Shown here piece by piece: positions 28,856 through 41,756 of a DNA stretch of 64,000 nt. Position 1 is the stretch's first letter. Each line of letters begins with the position of its first letter. The notes below the pieces were generated by a model. It was not told the origin of the DNA and made no database searches. It was given only the letters and a program-made list of their open reading frames with translations. Both the position numbers and the translations under genes were made by a program. The DNA lies in NCBI RefSeq assembly GCF_039621855.1, contig NZ_CP155071.1:4154001-4218000 (forward strand), written 5' to 3'. Source of the stretch: Erwinia sp. HDF1-3R (lineage in GTDB: Bacteria; Pseudomonadota; Gammaproteobacteria; Enterobacterales; Enterobacteriaceae).

Positions 28856-30007
28856 TTAGAAGTCGTAGCGCAGACGTACCAGGTTCATATCACCCAGGTT
28901 GTCGGTGCTGGAGGTGAATACGTGTTCGTAGTCAACACGGAAGCCGTAATCCAGCTGGAAGGTGACGCCAACGCCGTTGTCGATGCGCAGATAGTCGCGA
29001 TCGTTAACGTATTCCAGGCGGTCGCCCATCACGTAAGGCATAAAGGTCTTCAGACCGTACTGGCCCACCGGAATGGTATAACCCGCCATGTATTCAATAC
29101 CCCACGCGTCACCGGCGAAGTAGTTGTTCACATCCTTTTTATGGGTGGTCAGGAAGTTCTGGTAGTAACCGCCGCCAAACGAGAAGGTCCAGCTATCCGG
29201 CTTCCAGCTGATGGAGGTGCCGTAAATATTCTGATTATAGGATTTTGACCCGTTGTTCGCCGGATTACGCATTTCGGCATCGGTATAGTTCCACGCCGCG
29301 CCCCAGGTCACATCTTTCGTCAGGTGATAATCCACGCCCAGCGAGCCGCCGCCCTGACGCTTATAGCGCAGGCCGTTGCCCGGCAGATACTCGTTATCGG
29401 CGAACAGATAAGAGGCATAGACATCCGCTGCGCCATAGGTGTTTTTATATTTCAGCATCTTACGTGAGCGGTACGAACCATCGTAGTCGCCGTTAATGCC
29501 GTTGCCAGGTGCCTGAGCGAGCATATCGTAATCCCAGACGTCGGTTTTAGAACCGACTACGTCGTAATAGACGCTGTTCTGCTGGCCGAAAGTCAGTTTA
29601 CCCCAGGTTTTGCTCTGGAAGCCGGTATAAAGCATACGACGGCTGGTATCGTGTGCGCCGTCGGCATGGTGGTTATCCCAGTCAAATACCGCCGGAATAT
29701 TCACACCCAGTTCGTAATAGCCTACCCAGCTGATGTCATCAAACAGATAGTAATCGGCGAGGAAACGAAAACGTGTGCCGCCGTCGAAGCCGTTACGCTT
29801 GTAAGCGTTTTTACCGTCATCACCGGTCAGGTTGTTGAACTGTGGACGGATACTGCCGCCAACGGTAAAGTTCAGGCGGCTGAGTGGGTCACCCGCCTGC
29901 GGATCCTGCTTAATAAGGGTTATTTCTGCGTGTGCCGCAAAAGATGCACTACCAACTGCCAGCCCCAGCGCAATGGCTCGGGTTAAAACGCGCATTTTTA
30001 TTAACAT
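28856..30007 (-). CDS. Outer-membrane general porin-like protein
   Basis: The 383-residue protein has a signal peptide (about 1-27, ending AAHA) and alternating-residue beta strands throughout (for example FRFLADYYLF, WVGYYELGVN). It has a C-terminal aromatic residue (VRLRYDF), as required for outer-membrane insertion by Bam. This fits a 16-stranded Gram-negative porin of the Porin_4 type. It is not a close match to OmpC or OmpF. The ATG at 30007 has AGGG 7 nt upstream. Substrate selectivity cannot be told from sequence. Confidence 0.82.
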   Translation of the reverse strand: MLIKMRVLTRAIALGLAVGSASFAAHAEITLIKQDPQAGDPLSRLNFTVGGSIRPQFNNLTGDDGKNAYKRNGFDGGTRFRFLADYYLFDDISWVGYYELGVNIPAVFDWDNHHADGAHDTSRRMLYTGFQSKTWGKLTFGQQNSVYYDVVGSKTDVWDYDMLAQAPGNGINGDYDGSYRSRKMLKYKNTYGAADVYASYLFADNEYLPGNGLRYKRQGGGSLGVDYHLTKDVTWGAAWNYTDAEMRNPANNGSKSYNQNIYGTSISWKPDSWTFSFGGGYYQNFLTTHKKDVNNYFAGDAWGIEYMAGYTIPVGQYGLKTFMPYVMGDRLEYVNDRDYLRIDNGVGVTFQLDYGFRVDYEHVFTSSTDNLGDMNLVRLRYDF

Positions 30008-30575
30008 TATGTAGCCCTGTGAAATATTACCAAACCAATCCGCCGAAGATAGTAGCGTGAGAAGTGTTACAGCTAATGGACATAAACGACCTGTCAGGCG
30101 ATTTAATTAGCTTAAAATGTTAAGCAAATATGTCATATGAATCATTTACACATAAATCTGAACATTTCGTGTCAAAAACGCAAGGTTTTGTCATCGCATT
30201 CTCAGGATGTGAAGTAAATCTGATTTTTGGCATCTTCTTTGCTTTTATACCGGTGGAATATTTCATGATATTTCCTTAACTTACCCAGGCTACCCCATTT
30301 GGGTAAGGTAATTAGCTCACTGATTTTAATGGTATTTTATGCGTAACCCTCTTATTTTCTTATGGCTTAATGTTAAGCCCGCCCGCCCGATAAACCCGCT
30401 AAGTTAAACGAAGACTAAACAGTAAATCATCAGCCGGGGATCCGCCGCTTTTGCCCCTACAGAGGGCGTATTGCCAGGGATATTTCGCTGCGCTAAATTA
30501 CGCCACGACCTGTTACTCCGCCCACTCTCCACAGCATCAGGCGTCGATCGCGCCAGTTAAGGATACCAATCGCCC
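30008..30575. other. Porin-opgB divergent regulatory region
   Basis: No gene is seen in 568 bp. The half near the porin is AT-rich and should hold its promoter. A short inverted repeat ACCCA/TGGGT lies near 30286-30305. Confidence 0.4.
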
Positions 30576-32879
30576 ATGGGTTCAGAAATGGTTTCACTGA
30601 TACTCTTTATTGCTTCTGTCGCGCTCTATGCGTGGAAAGGCGGCAGAAACAGAATCTGGCTGTCGGTGATCGCCTTGTTGCTGGGCATCTATATCATTCT
30701 TAATGCCTCACTGGTGGCAAGTAACTACTTTACGGGTGAAGGCATTAATGATGCGGTGATCTACACCATTACCAGCAGCCTGAGCGGGGCGGGCATCAGC
30801 AAATACGTTCTGCCCGCCGTCGGGCTGATTGCGGGCCTGGTAGGCCTGTTTCTCGTTTTATGCTGGGTGCTACGCCTGCGAAAGGGGCATCGACACAGCC
30901 TGCTGTACAGCCTGCTGGCCGTTATCCTGGCGCTGGCTTCAATTCAAACCACCCCGGCGTATCAGCAGGTTTCCAGCCTGATCAAGTCACAAGCGGGCAA
31001 AAGCAGCGCCGATTTTTACGCCTGGTACAAAGTTCCGCATACGCACATCAGCGGCAGCAAACCCAATCTGGTCTACATCTATGCCGAGAGCCTGGAGCGC
31101 ACCTACTTTGATGAAAAGGCGTTTCCCGGGCTGGCCCCGGAGCTGGGCCGCATAAAAAACAGCGCCGTTGATTTCAGTAACACCGCGCAGCTTCCCGGCA
31201 CCGAATACACCATTGCCGGTATGGTGGCCTCGCAGTGTGGCATTCCGCTGTTTGCCCCCTTTGACGGCAACGCCTCCAGCGCGCTCTCAACCTTTTATCC
31301 GCAAAACATCTGTCTGGGCGATATTCTCAAAGCCTCCGGCTACCAGAACTATTTCTACCAGGGTGCCAGCCTGAGCTTTGCCGGTAAGGATCTGTTCCTC
31401 TCCTCCCACGGCTTCGATCATCTTTATGGCTTTGACGAACTGAAAAGCGTGGTCAGCGATACCCGCTACCGCAACGACTGGGGCTGGTATGACGACACGC
31501 TGATGGATGTGGTGTTCGACAAGTACCTGGCGCTGGCGAAGCAAAACCAGCCCTTTTCGCTGTTTGCCCTGACGGTAGATACGCACCATCCTGACGGCTT
31601 TATTTCCCGTAGCTGCCAGCGTAAGAGCTACCCGTGGGAGGGAAAAGCCAACAAGTCCTTCGCCGCCGTGGCCTGTAGCCAGGAACATATTGCCCGGTTA
31701 ATCGCCCGCATCCAGGCGACCCCTTATTTCAAAAATACGATTATTGTGGTCAGCTCGGATCACCTGGCAATGAACAATACCGCCTTTAAATACCTCAACC
31801 AGCATCCCCGTAGCGATCTGTTCTTTATGCTGCGCGGCAGCGAGGCCACCAGCAAAACCATTAACGTGAAGCGCAGCACGCTGGATAATGGTGCCACCGT
31901 GCTGGATGCGATGGGCGGTGATAACTATATAGGCCTGGGGCGCAGCAGCCTCTCGTCAACGTCCCTCTCAGCCGTTTATCTGAACGTGAAGGAGAAAATT
32001 AATCAGTGGAAACCGGACGTCATTAAGCTGTGGAATTTTCCGCGGGCTATCTCGGATTACAGAATTGATACCGATAAAAATACCTTTAGCTTCTCCGGCG
32101 TACACTTCAAGCTGCCGCTGCTGCTCTCGGTAAAAGCCGATAAAATTGAGCCAAAATTTGACGTTTACCTGGCCACGCCGCTTAAACAGCAGCTTGCCGC
32201 ATTCGCCCCGGATGAGAAATTTGTCTGGGTAGACCGCTGCTACAAAATGGGAGACGTCTGGGACGAGAAGCTGGAGCTGAATACCCGTCTGTGCGTGGCG
32301 GACGGCACTTTAAGTTCGCCCCCTGAGATAGCCCAAATCGCCTCCGGCTCAACGCTGGGCAAGGTCGCTTTCCGCGGCGTGGGCAACAGCAGTGACCCGC
32401 GCTATCAGCAGGCAGTGACCCGCCTGCGCATCGCTGATGATGCGCTGAAATATACCTCAGACCGCATCCTGTTTGCTCTGCCGGGGCTGCCAAAGCAGGT
32501 GCTGAAGGTCACGGGGCTCTCCTATATCGAACCCTGGGGTGGACGCTGGTCCGATGCTAACCTCATGCCCGCAGTCAGCATTGAGTATCTGACTCCATTG
32601 CCTGCTGAATTCACGCTGACGCTGACCGCGCGGGCTTTTGGTGCCAATGCCCACCAGCCCTTTACCCTCCGGGTCGGCGGGGTATCGCAGCAGGTGACGC
32701 TGGGCACCCGCGACACCCGCGTACAGCTGCATTTCAGTAACCCCTCCCAGGCCCGCACCCTTGAGATCCTGCCGCCGACGCCCGAAGAGACAACGGAAGG
32801 CGCGGTGGACGGTTTTGCAGCCCGCAAGCTGGGCATCGGCCTGGTCAGCCTGCAGATTGAACCCAGCCCCCGGATCTGA
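30576..32879 (+). CDS. opgB: Phosphoglycerol transferase I
   Basis: OpgB transfers phosphoglycerol from phosphatidylglycerol to osmoregulated periplasmic glucans. Membrane helices fill about residues 5-130. A periplasmic sulfatase-like domain follows, with NLVYIYAESLERTYFD (nucleophile region), LPGTEYTIAGMVASQCGIPL, DTHHPDGF and VSSDHLAM. The 767-residue length matches E. coli OpgB (763), and similarity covers the full length. The start aligns with the E. coli N-terminus; AAGGA lies about 12 nt upstream. Confidence 0.95.
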   Translation: MGSEMVSLILFIASVALYAWKGGRNRIWLSVIALLLGIYIILNASLVASNYFTGEGINDAVIYTITSSLSGAGISKYVLPAVGLIAGLVGLFLVLCWVLRLRKGHRHSLLYSLLAVILALASIQTTPAYQQVSSLIKSQAGKSSADFYAWYKVPHTHISGSKPNLVYIYAESLERTYFDEKAFPGLAPELGRIKNSAVDFSNTAQLPGTEYTIAGMVASQCGIPLFAPFDGNASSALSTFYPQNICLGDILKASGYQNYFYQGASLSFAGKDLFLSSHGFDHLYGFDELKSVVSDTRYRNDWGWYDDTLMDVVFDKYLALAKQNQPFSLFALTVDTHHPDGFISRSCQRKSYPWEGKANKSFAAVACSQEHIARLIARIQATPYFKNTIIVVSSDHLAMNNTAFKYLNQHPRSDLFFMLRGSEATSKTINVKRSTLDNGATVLDAMGGDNYIGLGRSSLSSTSLSAVYLNVKEKINQWKPDVIKLWNFPRAISDYRIDTDKNTFSFSGVHFKLPLLLSVKADKIEPKFDVYLATPLKQQLAAFAPDEKFVWVDRCYKMGDVWDEKLELNTRLCVADGTLSSPPEIAQIASGSTLGKVAFRGVGNSSDPRYQQAVTRLRIADDALKYTSDRILFALPGLPKQVLKVTGLSYIEPWGGRWSDANLMPAVSIEYLTPLPAEFTLTLTARAFGANAHQPFTLRVGGVSQQVTLGTRDTRVQLHFSNPSQARTLEILPPTPEETTEGAVDGFAARKLGIGLVSLQIEPSPRI

Positions 32880-33048
32880 CGACCTCCGCCCGGACGAGAT
32901 TATGGTGAAGTTTTCTGATGTTATGCCGATGTAGAAGGCCTGGGCGTGAGAAGAATGATAATCCCTGCATCACTTGCTGATGATCGCGCCCTGCCGAACC
33001 CAACCTTTTGGTATTGATAACCTTTTAGTTTCGATAGGGAACAACGTC

Positions 33049-34623
33049 ATGGCACTATTCAGTAATATGAAAGTCGGAGCTCGCCTCGGCGGAGCCTTTA
33101 GTCTTATTGTGATGCTTTTAATAATTGTGAGCGTTACTGCTACGGTAAAAATTGGCAATATTAATAAAGCGATCGAAAGTATTGTTAACGATCGCTATAT
33201 CAAAGTCCGACTGGCGTTTGACGTGCGCGATGGGGTCAACGAACAGATTAAATATCTGCGCGGTATGGTGATTGATACCACCCGGCCACAGTTCAACGTA
33301 AAACGCTTTACCCAGCTTGATAATGCCACCCGGAAAACCAATGAGGCGATCAACGGCCTGGTTAAGATTCAGGTCACGCCGGGCGGGAAGAAAAAAATCC
33401 AGGCGGTACAGGAAGCCGCCGCCGCGTTTGAACAATCTAAAGCCGCGCTGATCACACTGGTAAAGAGTGGCAATCAGGATGCAGCGGCAGAGTATGTGTT
33501 GTTAAAAATCACCTCGGCACAGAATGCCTATCTGGATCTGGCACAAAAGTTTGCCCAGTCGCAGTCGCAGCAGCTACAGGGTGAAGGCGCCATTGCCCTC
33601 TCCGAAGGCTCAATGGCCATTACCATTACCCTGATTTTCTCCTGCATCGCGGTCATTGCGGCGATTATCCTCGGTTATGTCCTGACCCGTTCTATTGTGC
33701 TGCCGCTGCGTGATGCGGTGAAGGTGGCGGAAAATGTTGCAGCTGGCGATCTGCGTACGGTCTTCAAGGCCGCCTCACGCGATGAAACCGGTCAGCTGAT
33801 GATGGCGCTGAAAAACATGAATGATAATCTGCTGCGCATCGTGACGGAAGTGCGCAACGGCACGGACCTGATTGCTACCGCCTCCAGCGAGATCTCCAAC
33901 GGTAATATGGATCTCTCCTCCCGCACCGAGCAGCAGGCCAGCTCGCTGGAAGAGACGGCCTCGGCGATGGAGCAGATGACTTCAACCGTTAAGCAGAACG
34001 CGGACAACGCCCGCCAGGCGAATGAGCTGGCGGCTCAGGCCTCACGCGTAGCGGTGCAAAGCGGAGCAGCGGTTAATCAGGTGGTCACCACCATGGATAT
34101 GATTAATGGCTCATCGCGGAAAATCGTCGATATCATCAGCGTCATTGATGGCATTGCTTTCCAGACCAATATCCTGGCGCTCAATGCGGCGGTGGAAGCG
34201 GCCCGCGCGGGCGAACAGGGTCGCGGTTTTGCCGTGGTGGCGGCAGAGGTGCGCAGCCTGGCCCAGCGGTCGGCGTCGGCGGCAAAAGAGATCGCCCAGC
34301 TGATTGAGGACTCGGTTTCAAAAGTGGATGAAGGCGGCAAGCAGGTTGCCAAAGCGGGCTCAACCATGCAGGAAGTGCTGGCCAGCGTGAAAAGCGTGAC
34401 GGAAATTATGGGTGAAATTTCGATCGCCAGCAATGAACAGAGCACCGGCATTGATGAGATTAATATGGCCATCACCCAAATGGATCAGGTGACCCAGCAG
34501 AACGCCTCGCTGGTGCAGGAGTCAGCTTCGGCGGCGCATTCACTACAGGAACAGGCCGTACAGCTCTCCCAGGCTATTAGTATCTTCAAACTGACCGATA
34601 CGCATTACACCGCCAGGGCGTAA
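33049..34623 (+). CDS. Methyl-accepting chemotaxis protein
   Basis: This 524-residue inner-membrane chemoreceptor has TM1 (about 10-33), a periplasmic four-helix ligand domain (about 35-188), TM2 (about 190-212), HAMP (about 213-265) and a long cytoplasmic coiled coil. The hairpin tip (GRGFAVVAAEVRSLAQRS) is highly conserved. I chose the ATG at 33049 (MALFSNMK) with AGGGA upstream instead of the 25-codon longer frame. There is no C-terminal NWETF pentapeptide, so CheR/CheB tethering is unlikely. No other chemotaxis gene is near, and the ligand is unknown. Confidence 0.92.
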   Translation: MALFSNMKVGARLGGAFSLIVMLLIIVSVTATVKIGNINKAIESIVNDRYIKVRLAFDVRDGVNEQIKYLRGMVIDTTRPQFNVKRFTQLDNATRKTNEAINGLVKIQVTPGGKKKIQAVQEAAAAFEQSKAALITLVKSGNQDAAAEYVLLKITSAQNAYLDLAQKFAQSQSQQLQGEGAIALSEGSMAITITLIFSCIAVIAAIILGYVLTRSIVLPLRDAVKVAENVAAGDLRTVFKAASRDETGQLMMALKNMNDNLLRIVTEVRNGTDLIATASSEISNGNMDLSSRTEQQASSLEETASAMEQMTSTVKQNADNARQANELAAQASRVAVQSGAAVNQVVTTMDMINGSSRKIVDIISVIDGIAFQTNILALNAAVEAARAGEQGRGFAVVAAEVRSLAQRSASAAKEIAQLIEDSVSKVDEGGKQVAKAGSTMQEVLASVKSVTEIMGEISIASNEQSTGIDEINMAITQMDQVTQQNASLVQESASAAHSLQEQAVQLSQAISIFKLTDTHYTARA

Positions 34624-34760
34624 ACCGCAGGTGTTTTAATCGTCATAGCGGGCGGAAGCATTAGCACTTCCCCCGCGTTTAACATTCATTAACATCGGTA
34701 CTCATTTTGCTAAAAAAGAGGCCATATATCTTTTTATGCCGATGCAAAACAGATTAGACT

Positions 34761-35978
34761 ATGACCCCTCACAGGCTGATTCTGACGGATGTACGCACGT
34801 TGAAATATCTGATTCACCGACTGCTGGCACTTGCCGCTACCGCACTCCCTCTTTACAGCCTGGCGGCAGGCCCCGCGCCCGATCCGCTGCTGGCCTCCCG
34901 CATTGTAGACCGCTACGCTGATAACATTTTCTATAATACCAAAGCCACCGGCATGGCGATGGTGGCGATTGATGCCAATCAGCGGGTGTTTGCCAGCAAG
35001 GGGGCCATTCGGCCCGGCAGCAGCGTTCGCCCGCAAAAAGATTCGGTTATTCGCATCGCTTCGCTGACCAAGCTGATGACCAGTGAACTGCTGGTGAAGC
35101 TTTCCGAACAGGGAGTGGTGCGGCTTAACGATCCGCTCAGTAAATACGCGCCCGCCGGCAGCCGTGTGCCCTTTGGTGCCGGACAAACTATCCGTCTGAT
35201 CAACCTTGCCACCCATACCAGCGGTCTGCCGCGCGAACAGCCAGGCGGTAAGGCCAATCGTCCGGTTTTCGTCTGGCCCACCTACAGCCAGCGCTGGCAC
35301 TGGCTCAACAGCGCACAGCTAAAAGCGGCTCCCGGCACGCAGGCGTCCTACTCCAACCTGGGGTTTGATCTGCTGGGCGATGCTCTCTCCCGGGCAGCGG
35401 GCGTTCCCTACCCGACCCTGCTTCAGCGCGAAATCACCCGTCCACTGGGGATGAAAGACACGACCTTTACGCCCTCCCCGGAACAGTGCCGCAGGCTGAT
35501 GGTGGCAGAAAAAGGCGCCAGCCCCTGTATCAATACCCTGGCGGCCATCGGCAGCGGCGGTATTTACTCTACCCCGGACGATATGGGCCGCTGGATGCAG
35601 CAGTTCCTCTCTTCCGATCTCAGCCCGCGCACCGCACAGGCGGATCGCATCCAGACCATGATTTATCAGCGCAGCCAGCTGACGAAAGTCGAGGGTATGG
35701 ACGTACCGGGTAAAGCCACTGCGCTCGGCATGGGCTGGGTCTATATGGCTCCTGAAGACGGCAGGCCGGGCATTATCCAGAAAACCGGCGGCGGCGGCGG
35801 CTTTATTACCTATATGGCCATGGTGCCGCAGTACAGCGTCGGGGTGTTTATTGTTATCACGCGCTCGCCGCATACCCACTTCACCGCCATGAGCGACGGA
35901 GTGAATAATCTGCTGACCGAACTGATTGGCAATACCCCCAGCAGCGCCCAGCTGGCCGCCAGCATTATGGCGGAATAA
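34761..35978 (+). CDS. ampH: D-alanyl-D-alanine carboxypeptidase/endopeptidase AmpH
   Basis: AmpH is a class C-like penicillin-binding protein that trims and recycles peptidoglycan in the periplasm. The SxxK motif is SLTK (in RIASLTKLMTS), the YxN motif is in ASYSNLGF, and the KTG box is QKTGGGGGF. Similarity to E. coli AmpH covers the whole mature region. The start is uncertain: the ATG at 34761 gives a 37-residue leader with a hydrophobic signal (LLALAATALPLYSLAAG), and a TTG at 34800 would give a more ordinary signal peptide. It converges on lacZ. Confidence 0.93.
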   Translation: MTPHRLILTDVRTLKYLIHRLLALAATALPLYSLAAGPAPDPLLASRIVDRYADNIFYNTKATGMAMVAIDANQRVFASKGAIRPGSSVRPQKDSVIRIASLTKLMTSELLVKLSEQGVVRLNDPLSKYAPAGSRVPFGAGQTIRLINLATHTSGLPREQPGGKANRPVFVWPTYSQRWHWLNSAQLKAAPGTQASYSNLGFDLLGDALSRAAGVPYPTLLQREITRPLGMKDTTFTPSPEQCRRLMVAEKGASPCINTLAAIGSGGIYSTPDDMGRWMQQFLSSDLSPRTAQADRIQTMIYQRSQLTKVEGMDVPGKATALGMGWVYMAPEDGRPGIIQKTGGGGGFITYMAMVPQYSVGVFIVITRSPHTHFTAMSDGVNNLLTELIGNTPSSAQLAASIMAE

Positions 35979-35996
35979 TAGACATGCATTCGGCTG

Positions 35997-39417
<3,421 letters not shown>

Positions 39418-39436
39418 TCAGCCAGAAGAGATCGCT

Positions 39437-40645
39437 ATGAAAATATCCCCACAGCATCAGCCGCTCGCCGATTCACTCCAGGCCCTGCGCCAGGAGCTTC
39501 ACCGTCACCCGGAGCTGTCTCGCCAGGAGTTTGAAACCACGGCCCGCCTGCGCGCGGCGCTGACGGAGCGGCAGATCCGCGTTCTGGATCTGCCGCTGGA
39601 AACGGGCCTGGTGGCAGAAGTGGGCAATGTGGATGGCCCGCTGGTGGTGCTGCGCGCCGATATTGACGCATTACCGATTGAGGAGCAGGCCGATGTGCCC
39701 TGGCGTTCACTGAATAAAGGCGTGATGCACGCCTGCGGACATGATTTTCACGCTACGGCGGCGCTGGGAGCGGCTATTTTGCTGAAGAAAAAGGAGTCCT
39801 CGCTCCCTGGCCGGGTGCGGATCCTGTTCCAGGCCGCCGAAGAGACGGGTCACGGTGCATCGGCGCTGCTGGCTACCGGCGCGCTGGATAAGGCTGGGGT
39901 GATTTTCGGTATTCATAACGACCCGACGCTACCGGTTGGCGTGGCGGGCAGCAGGGAAGGTCCGCTCACCGCCGCCGTCGATCGCTTTGCCATTACCATC
40001 AGCGCCAAAGGCAGCCACGCCGCGCGACCGCATGATGGCAACGATCCGATCGTAATTGCCGGTCAGCTGATTAGCACGCTGCAAACGCTGATCAGCCGCA
40101 ACCTGCCCCCGGAAGAGACCGCCGTGCTGTCGATTACGCAGGTGCACAGCGGCAGTACCTGGAATGTGATCCCGGATGGCGCCTGGCTGGAGGGCACGGT
40201 TCGCACCTTTAGCGCCACGGCACGTACGCTGATTGAGCGGCGTCTGCGCCAGGTTCTGGACGGCGTCGCCGCCACCTTTGATGCCAGCATCGTACTGGAC
40301 TGGCAGCCCGGCCCGCCATCGGTGGTGAACGATCGCGAGTGGGTCGATTTTGCACTTGAGCTGGCCCCCGCAGCCGGGTTTGAACCCCGCGAGGTGCCCG
40401 CCAGCCCGATAGGCGAAGATTTTGCTTTCTACCTGCAACGGCTGCCGGGTGCCTTTTTGATGATTGGCTCGGGTGGCCCCTTTGCACTGCATCATCCACA
40501 GTTTCGCGTGGACGATCGCGCACTCTACCCGACAGCGGACTATCTGGCCCGTATTGCGATAGCCGCGCTGGATAAGCTACACCGCAGCCAGCATGCCGCC
40601 ATCAACAAACAGCAGGTGGCCGTTGACGAAGTTCGAGGCATTTGA
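39437..40645 (+). CDS. M20D family amidohydrolase
   Basis: The protein fits the hippuricase / IAA-amino acid hydrolase group of M20 metallopeptidases. Visible motifs are LHRHPELSRQEFET, the metal-binding HACGHDFHATAALG, AAEETGHGA with the catalytic Glu, and IHNDPTLPVG. I chose ATG 39437 (MKISPQHQ) with an AGAAGAG site upstream, giving 402 residues; an in-frame ATG at 39371 lacks family similarity. The last 69 bp overlap the 3' end of the convergent dehydrogenase gene. The substrate is unknown. Confidence 0.88.
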   Translation: MKISPQHQPLADSLQALRQELHRHPELSRQEFETTARLRAALTERQIRVLDLPLETGLVAEVGNVDGPLVVLRADIDALPIEEQADVPWRSLNKGVMHACGHDFHATAALGAAILLKKKESSLPGRVRILFQAAEETGHGASALLATGALDKAGVIFGIHNDPTLPVGVAGSREGPLTAAVDRFAITISAKGSHAARPHDGNDPIVIAGQLISTLQTLISRNLPPEETAVLSITQVHSGSTWNVIPDGAWLEGTVRTFSATARTLIERRLRQVLDGVAATFDASIVLDWQPGPPSVVNDREWVDFALELAPAAGFEPREVPASPIGEDFAFYLQRLPGAFLMIGSGGPFALHHPQFRVDDRALYPTADYLARIAIAALDKLHRSQHAAINKQQVAVDEVRGI

Positions 40646-41341
40646 GGCGAGAAACACTGCGGCCCCAACCAGCTCCTCCGGATCACCCCAGCGCGCCGCC
40701 GGGGTGCGTTTGCACAGCCAGTCACTAAATTCCGTATTCTCCACCAGCGCTTTGGTCATCGGGGTATCGAAGTAGCCGGGTGCAATACCGTTGACCTGAA
40801 TATTGTAGCGGGCAAGCTCGGTACACATGCCGCGCGTCAGCATTTTGACCGCGCCCTTAGCCGCCGCGTAGGGGGTGATGGTGTCGCGCCCCAGCTCGCT
40901 CTGCATTGAGCAGATATTGATAATCTTCCCGGCCCTGCGTTCAATCATCCGTTTAGCAACGGTCTGTGAAACCACAAATACACCGGTCTGATTGGTGGCG
41001 ATGATCTGATTCCACTCCTCCAGCGGGAATTCAGTAAAGGGATGCCGCCGCTGGATCCCCGCATTATTAAACAGGACGTCTATCGGGCCGATATCCTTTT
41101 CGATCATCTGTATGGCCTTCTCCACCGCGGGTGCCTCTGAGACATTAAATACCGCTGAGTGCGCACGGTATCCCTCCTCGCGCAGGTGTATAACCGCTTT
41201 CTCCGCCCGCTCCGCCGAGGTGCCGTTGATAATGATCTCTGCGCCGTGAGCGGCCAGGCCTCGCGCCATAATAAAGCCAATTCCCTGGGCTGCGCCGGTG
41301 ACCAAAATGCGTTTATTTTCCAGACTGAATAACTGACTCAT
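40577..41341 (-). CDS. idnO: SDR family oxidoreductase, gluconate 5-dehydrogenase-like
   Basis: The 254-residue protein is closely similar to E. coli IdnO, which reduces 5-ketogluconate to gluconate with NADPH. The Rossmann motif is TGAAQGIG (residues 15-22), NNAG follows at ~91, and the catalytic triad is Ser in ICSMQSE, then YAAAKGAVK. The C-terminus (GHLLFVDGGM) is typical. No other idn gene is adjacent, so the substrate may differ. Confidence 0.85.
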   Translation of the reverse strand: MSQLFSLENKRILVTGAAQGIGFIMARGLAAHGAEIIINGTSAERAEKAVIHLREEGYRAHSAVFNVSEAPAVEKAIQMIEKDIGPIDVLFNNAGIQRRHPFTEFPLEEWNQIIATNQTGVFVVSQTVAKRMIERRAGKIINICSMQSELGRDTITPYAAAKGAVKMLTRGMCTELARYNIQVNGIAPGYFDTPMTKALVENTEFSDWLCKRTPAARWGDPEELVGAAVFLASNASNFVNGHLLFVDGGMLAAV

Positions 41342-41756
41342 GATTATCTGCTCCGTCCCGTGCTGGCTGGTTGTGAGAAGTTGAGAATAAAACGTCTGTT
41401 ACTCGTACCGATAATGCCACCGTTTTCAGGCAGAAGGTATCCCTGCTGCGGGAGATAGCCGATGTCGCCTTATCTAACCTCAATAATCCACCATTGTAAC
41501 GGCGGCGAAATCAGTAATAGTCCTTACTTCTATAATTAGAATAAGCAGGATAAACAATAAATATAACGCAGGCACCCACAAAAAATCACGCTACATTTAA
41601 CCGTACCCACCTACCCGACAGCGACAACTTTCGTACCCGAGAAAATAACCTACTGGGGGGGATTAACCCGACCTATTCTACCCCCTGAAAATAAACGGGC
41701 GAGCACGAGCAGTTATTATCCGAACTGGATACTCACCTTCTCTGGGAGATATAAAA
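41342..41756. other. Intergenic region before the metalloprotease gene
   Basis: No gene is seen in 415 bp. The right half is AT-rich and should hold the protease promoter; GGGAG lies 9 nt before the start codon. A short open frame on the minus strand (41678-41860) is a shadow. Confidence 0.4.

Noticed and set aside
30180..30240. CRP-like site TGTGA-N6 near the porin promoter
   Set aside because: The second half-site is too poor to support a call.
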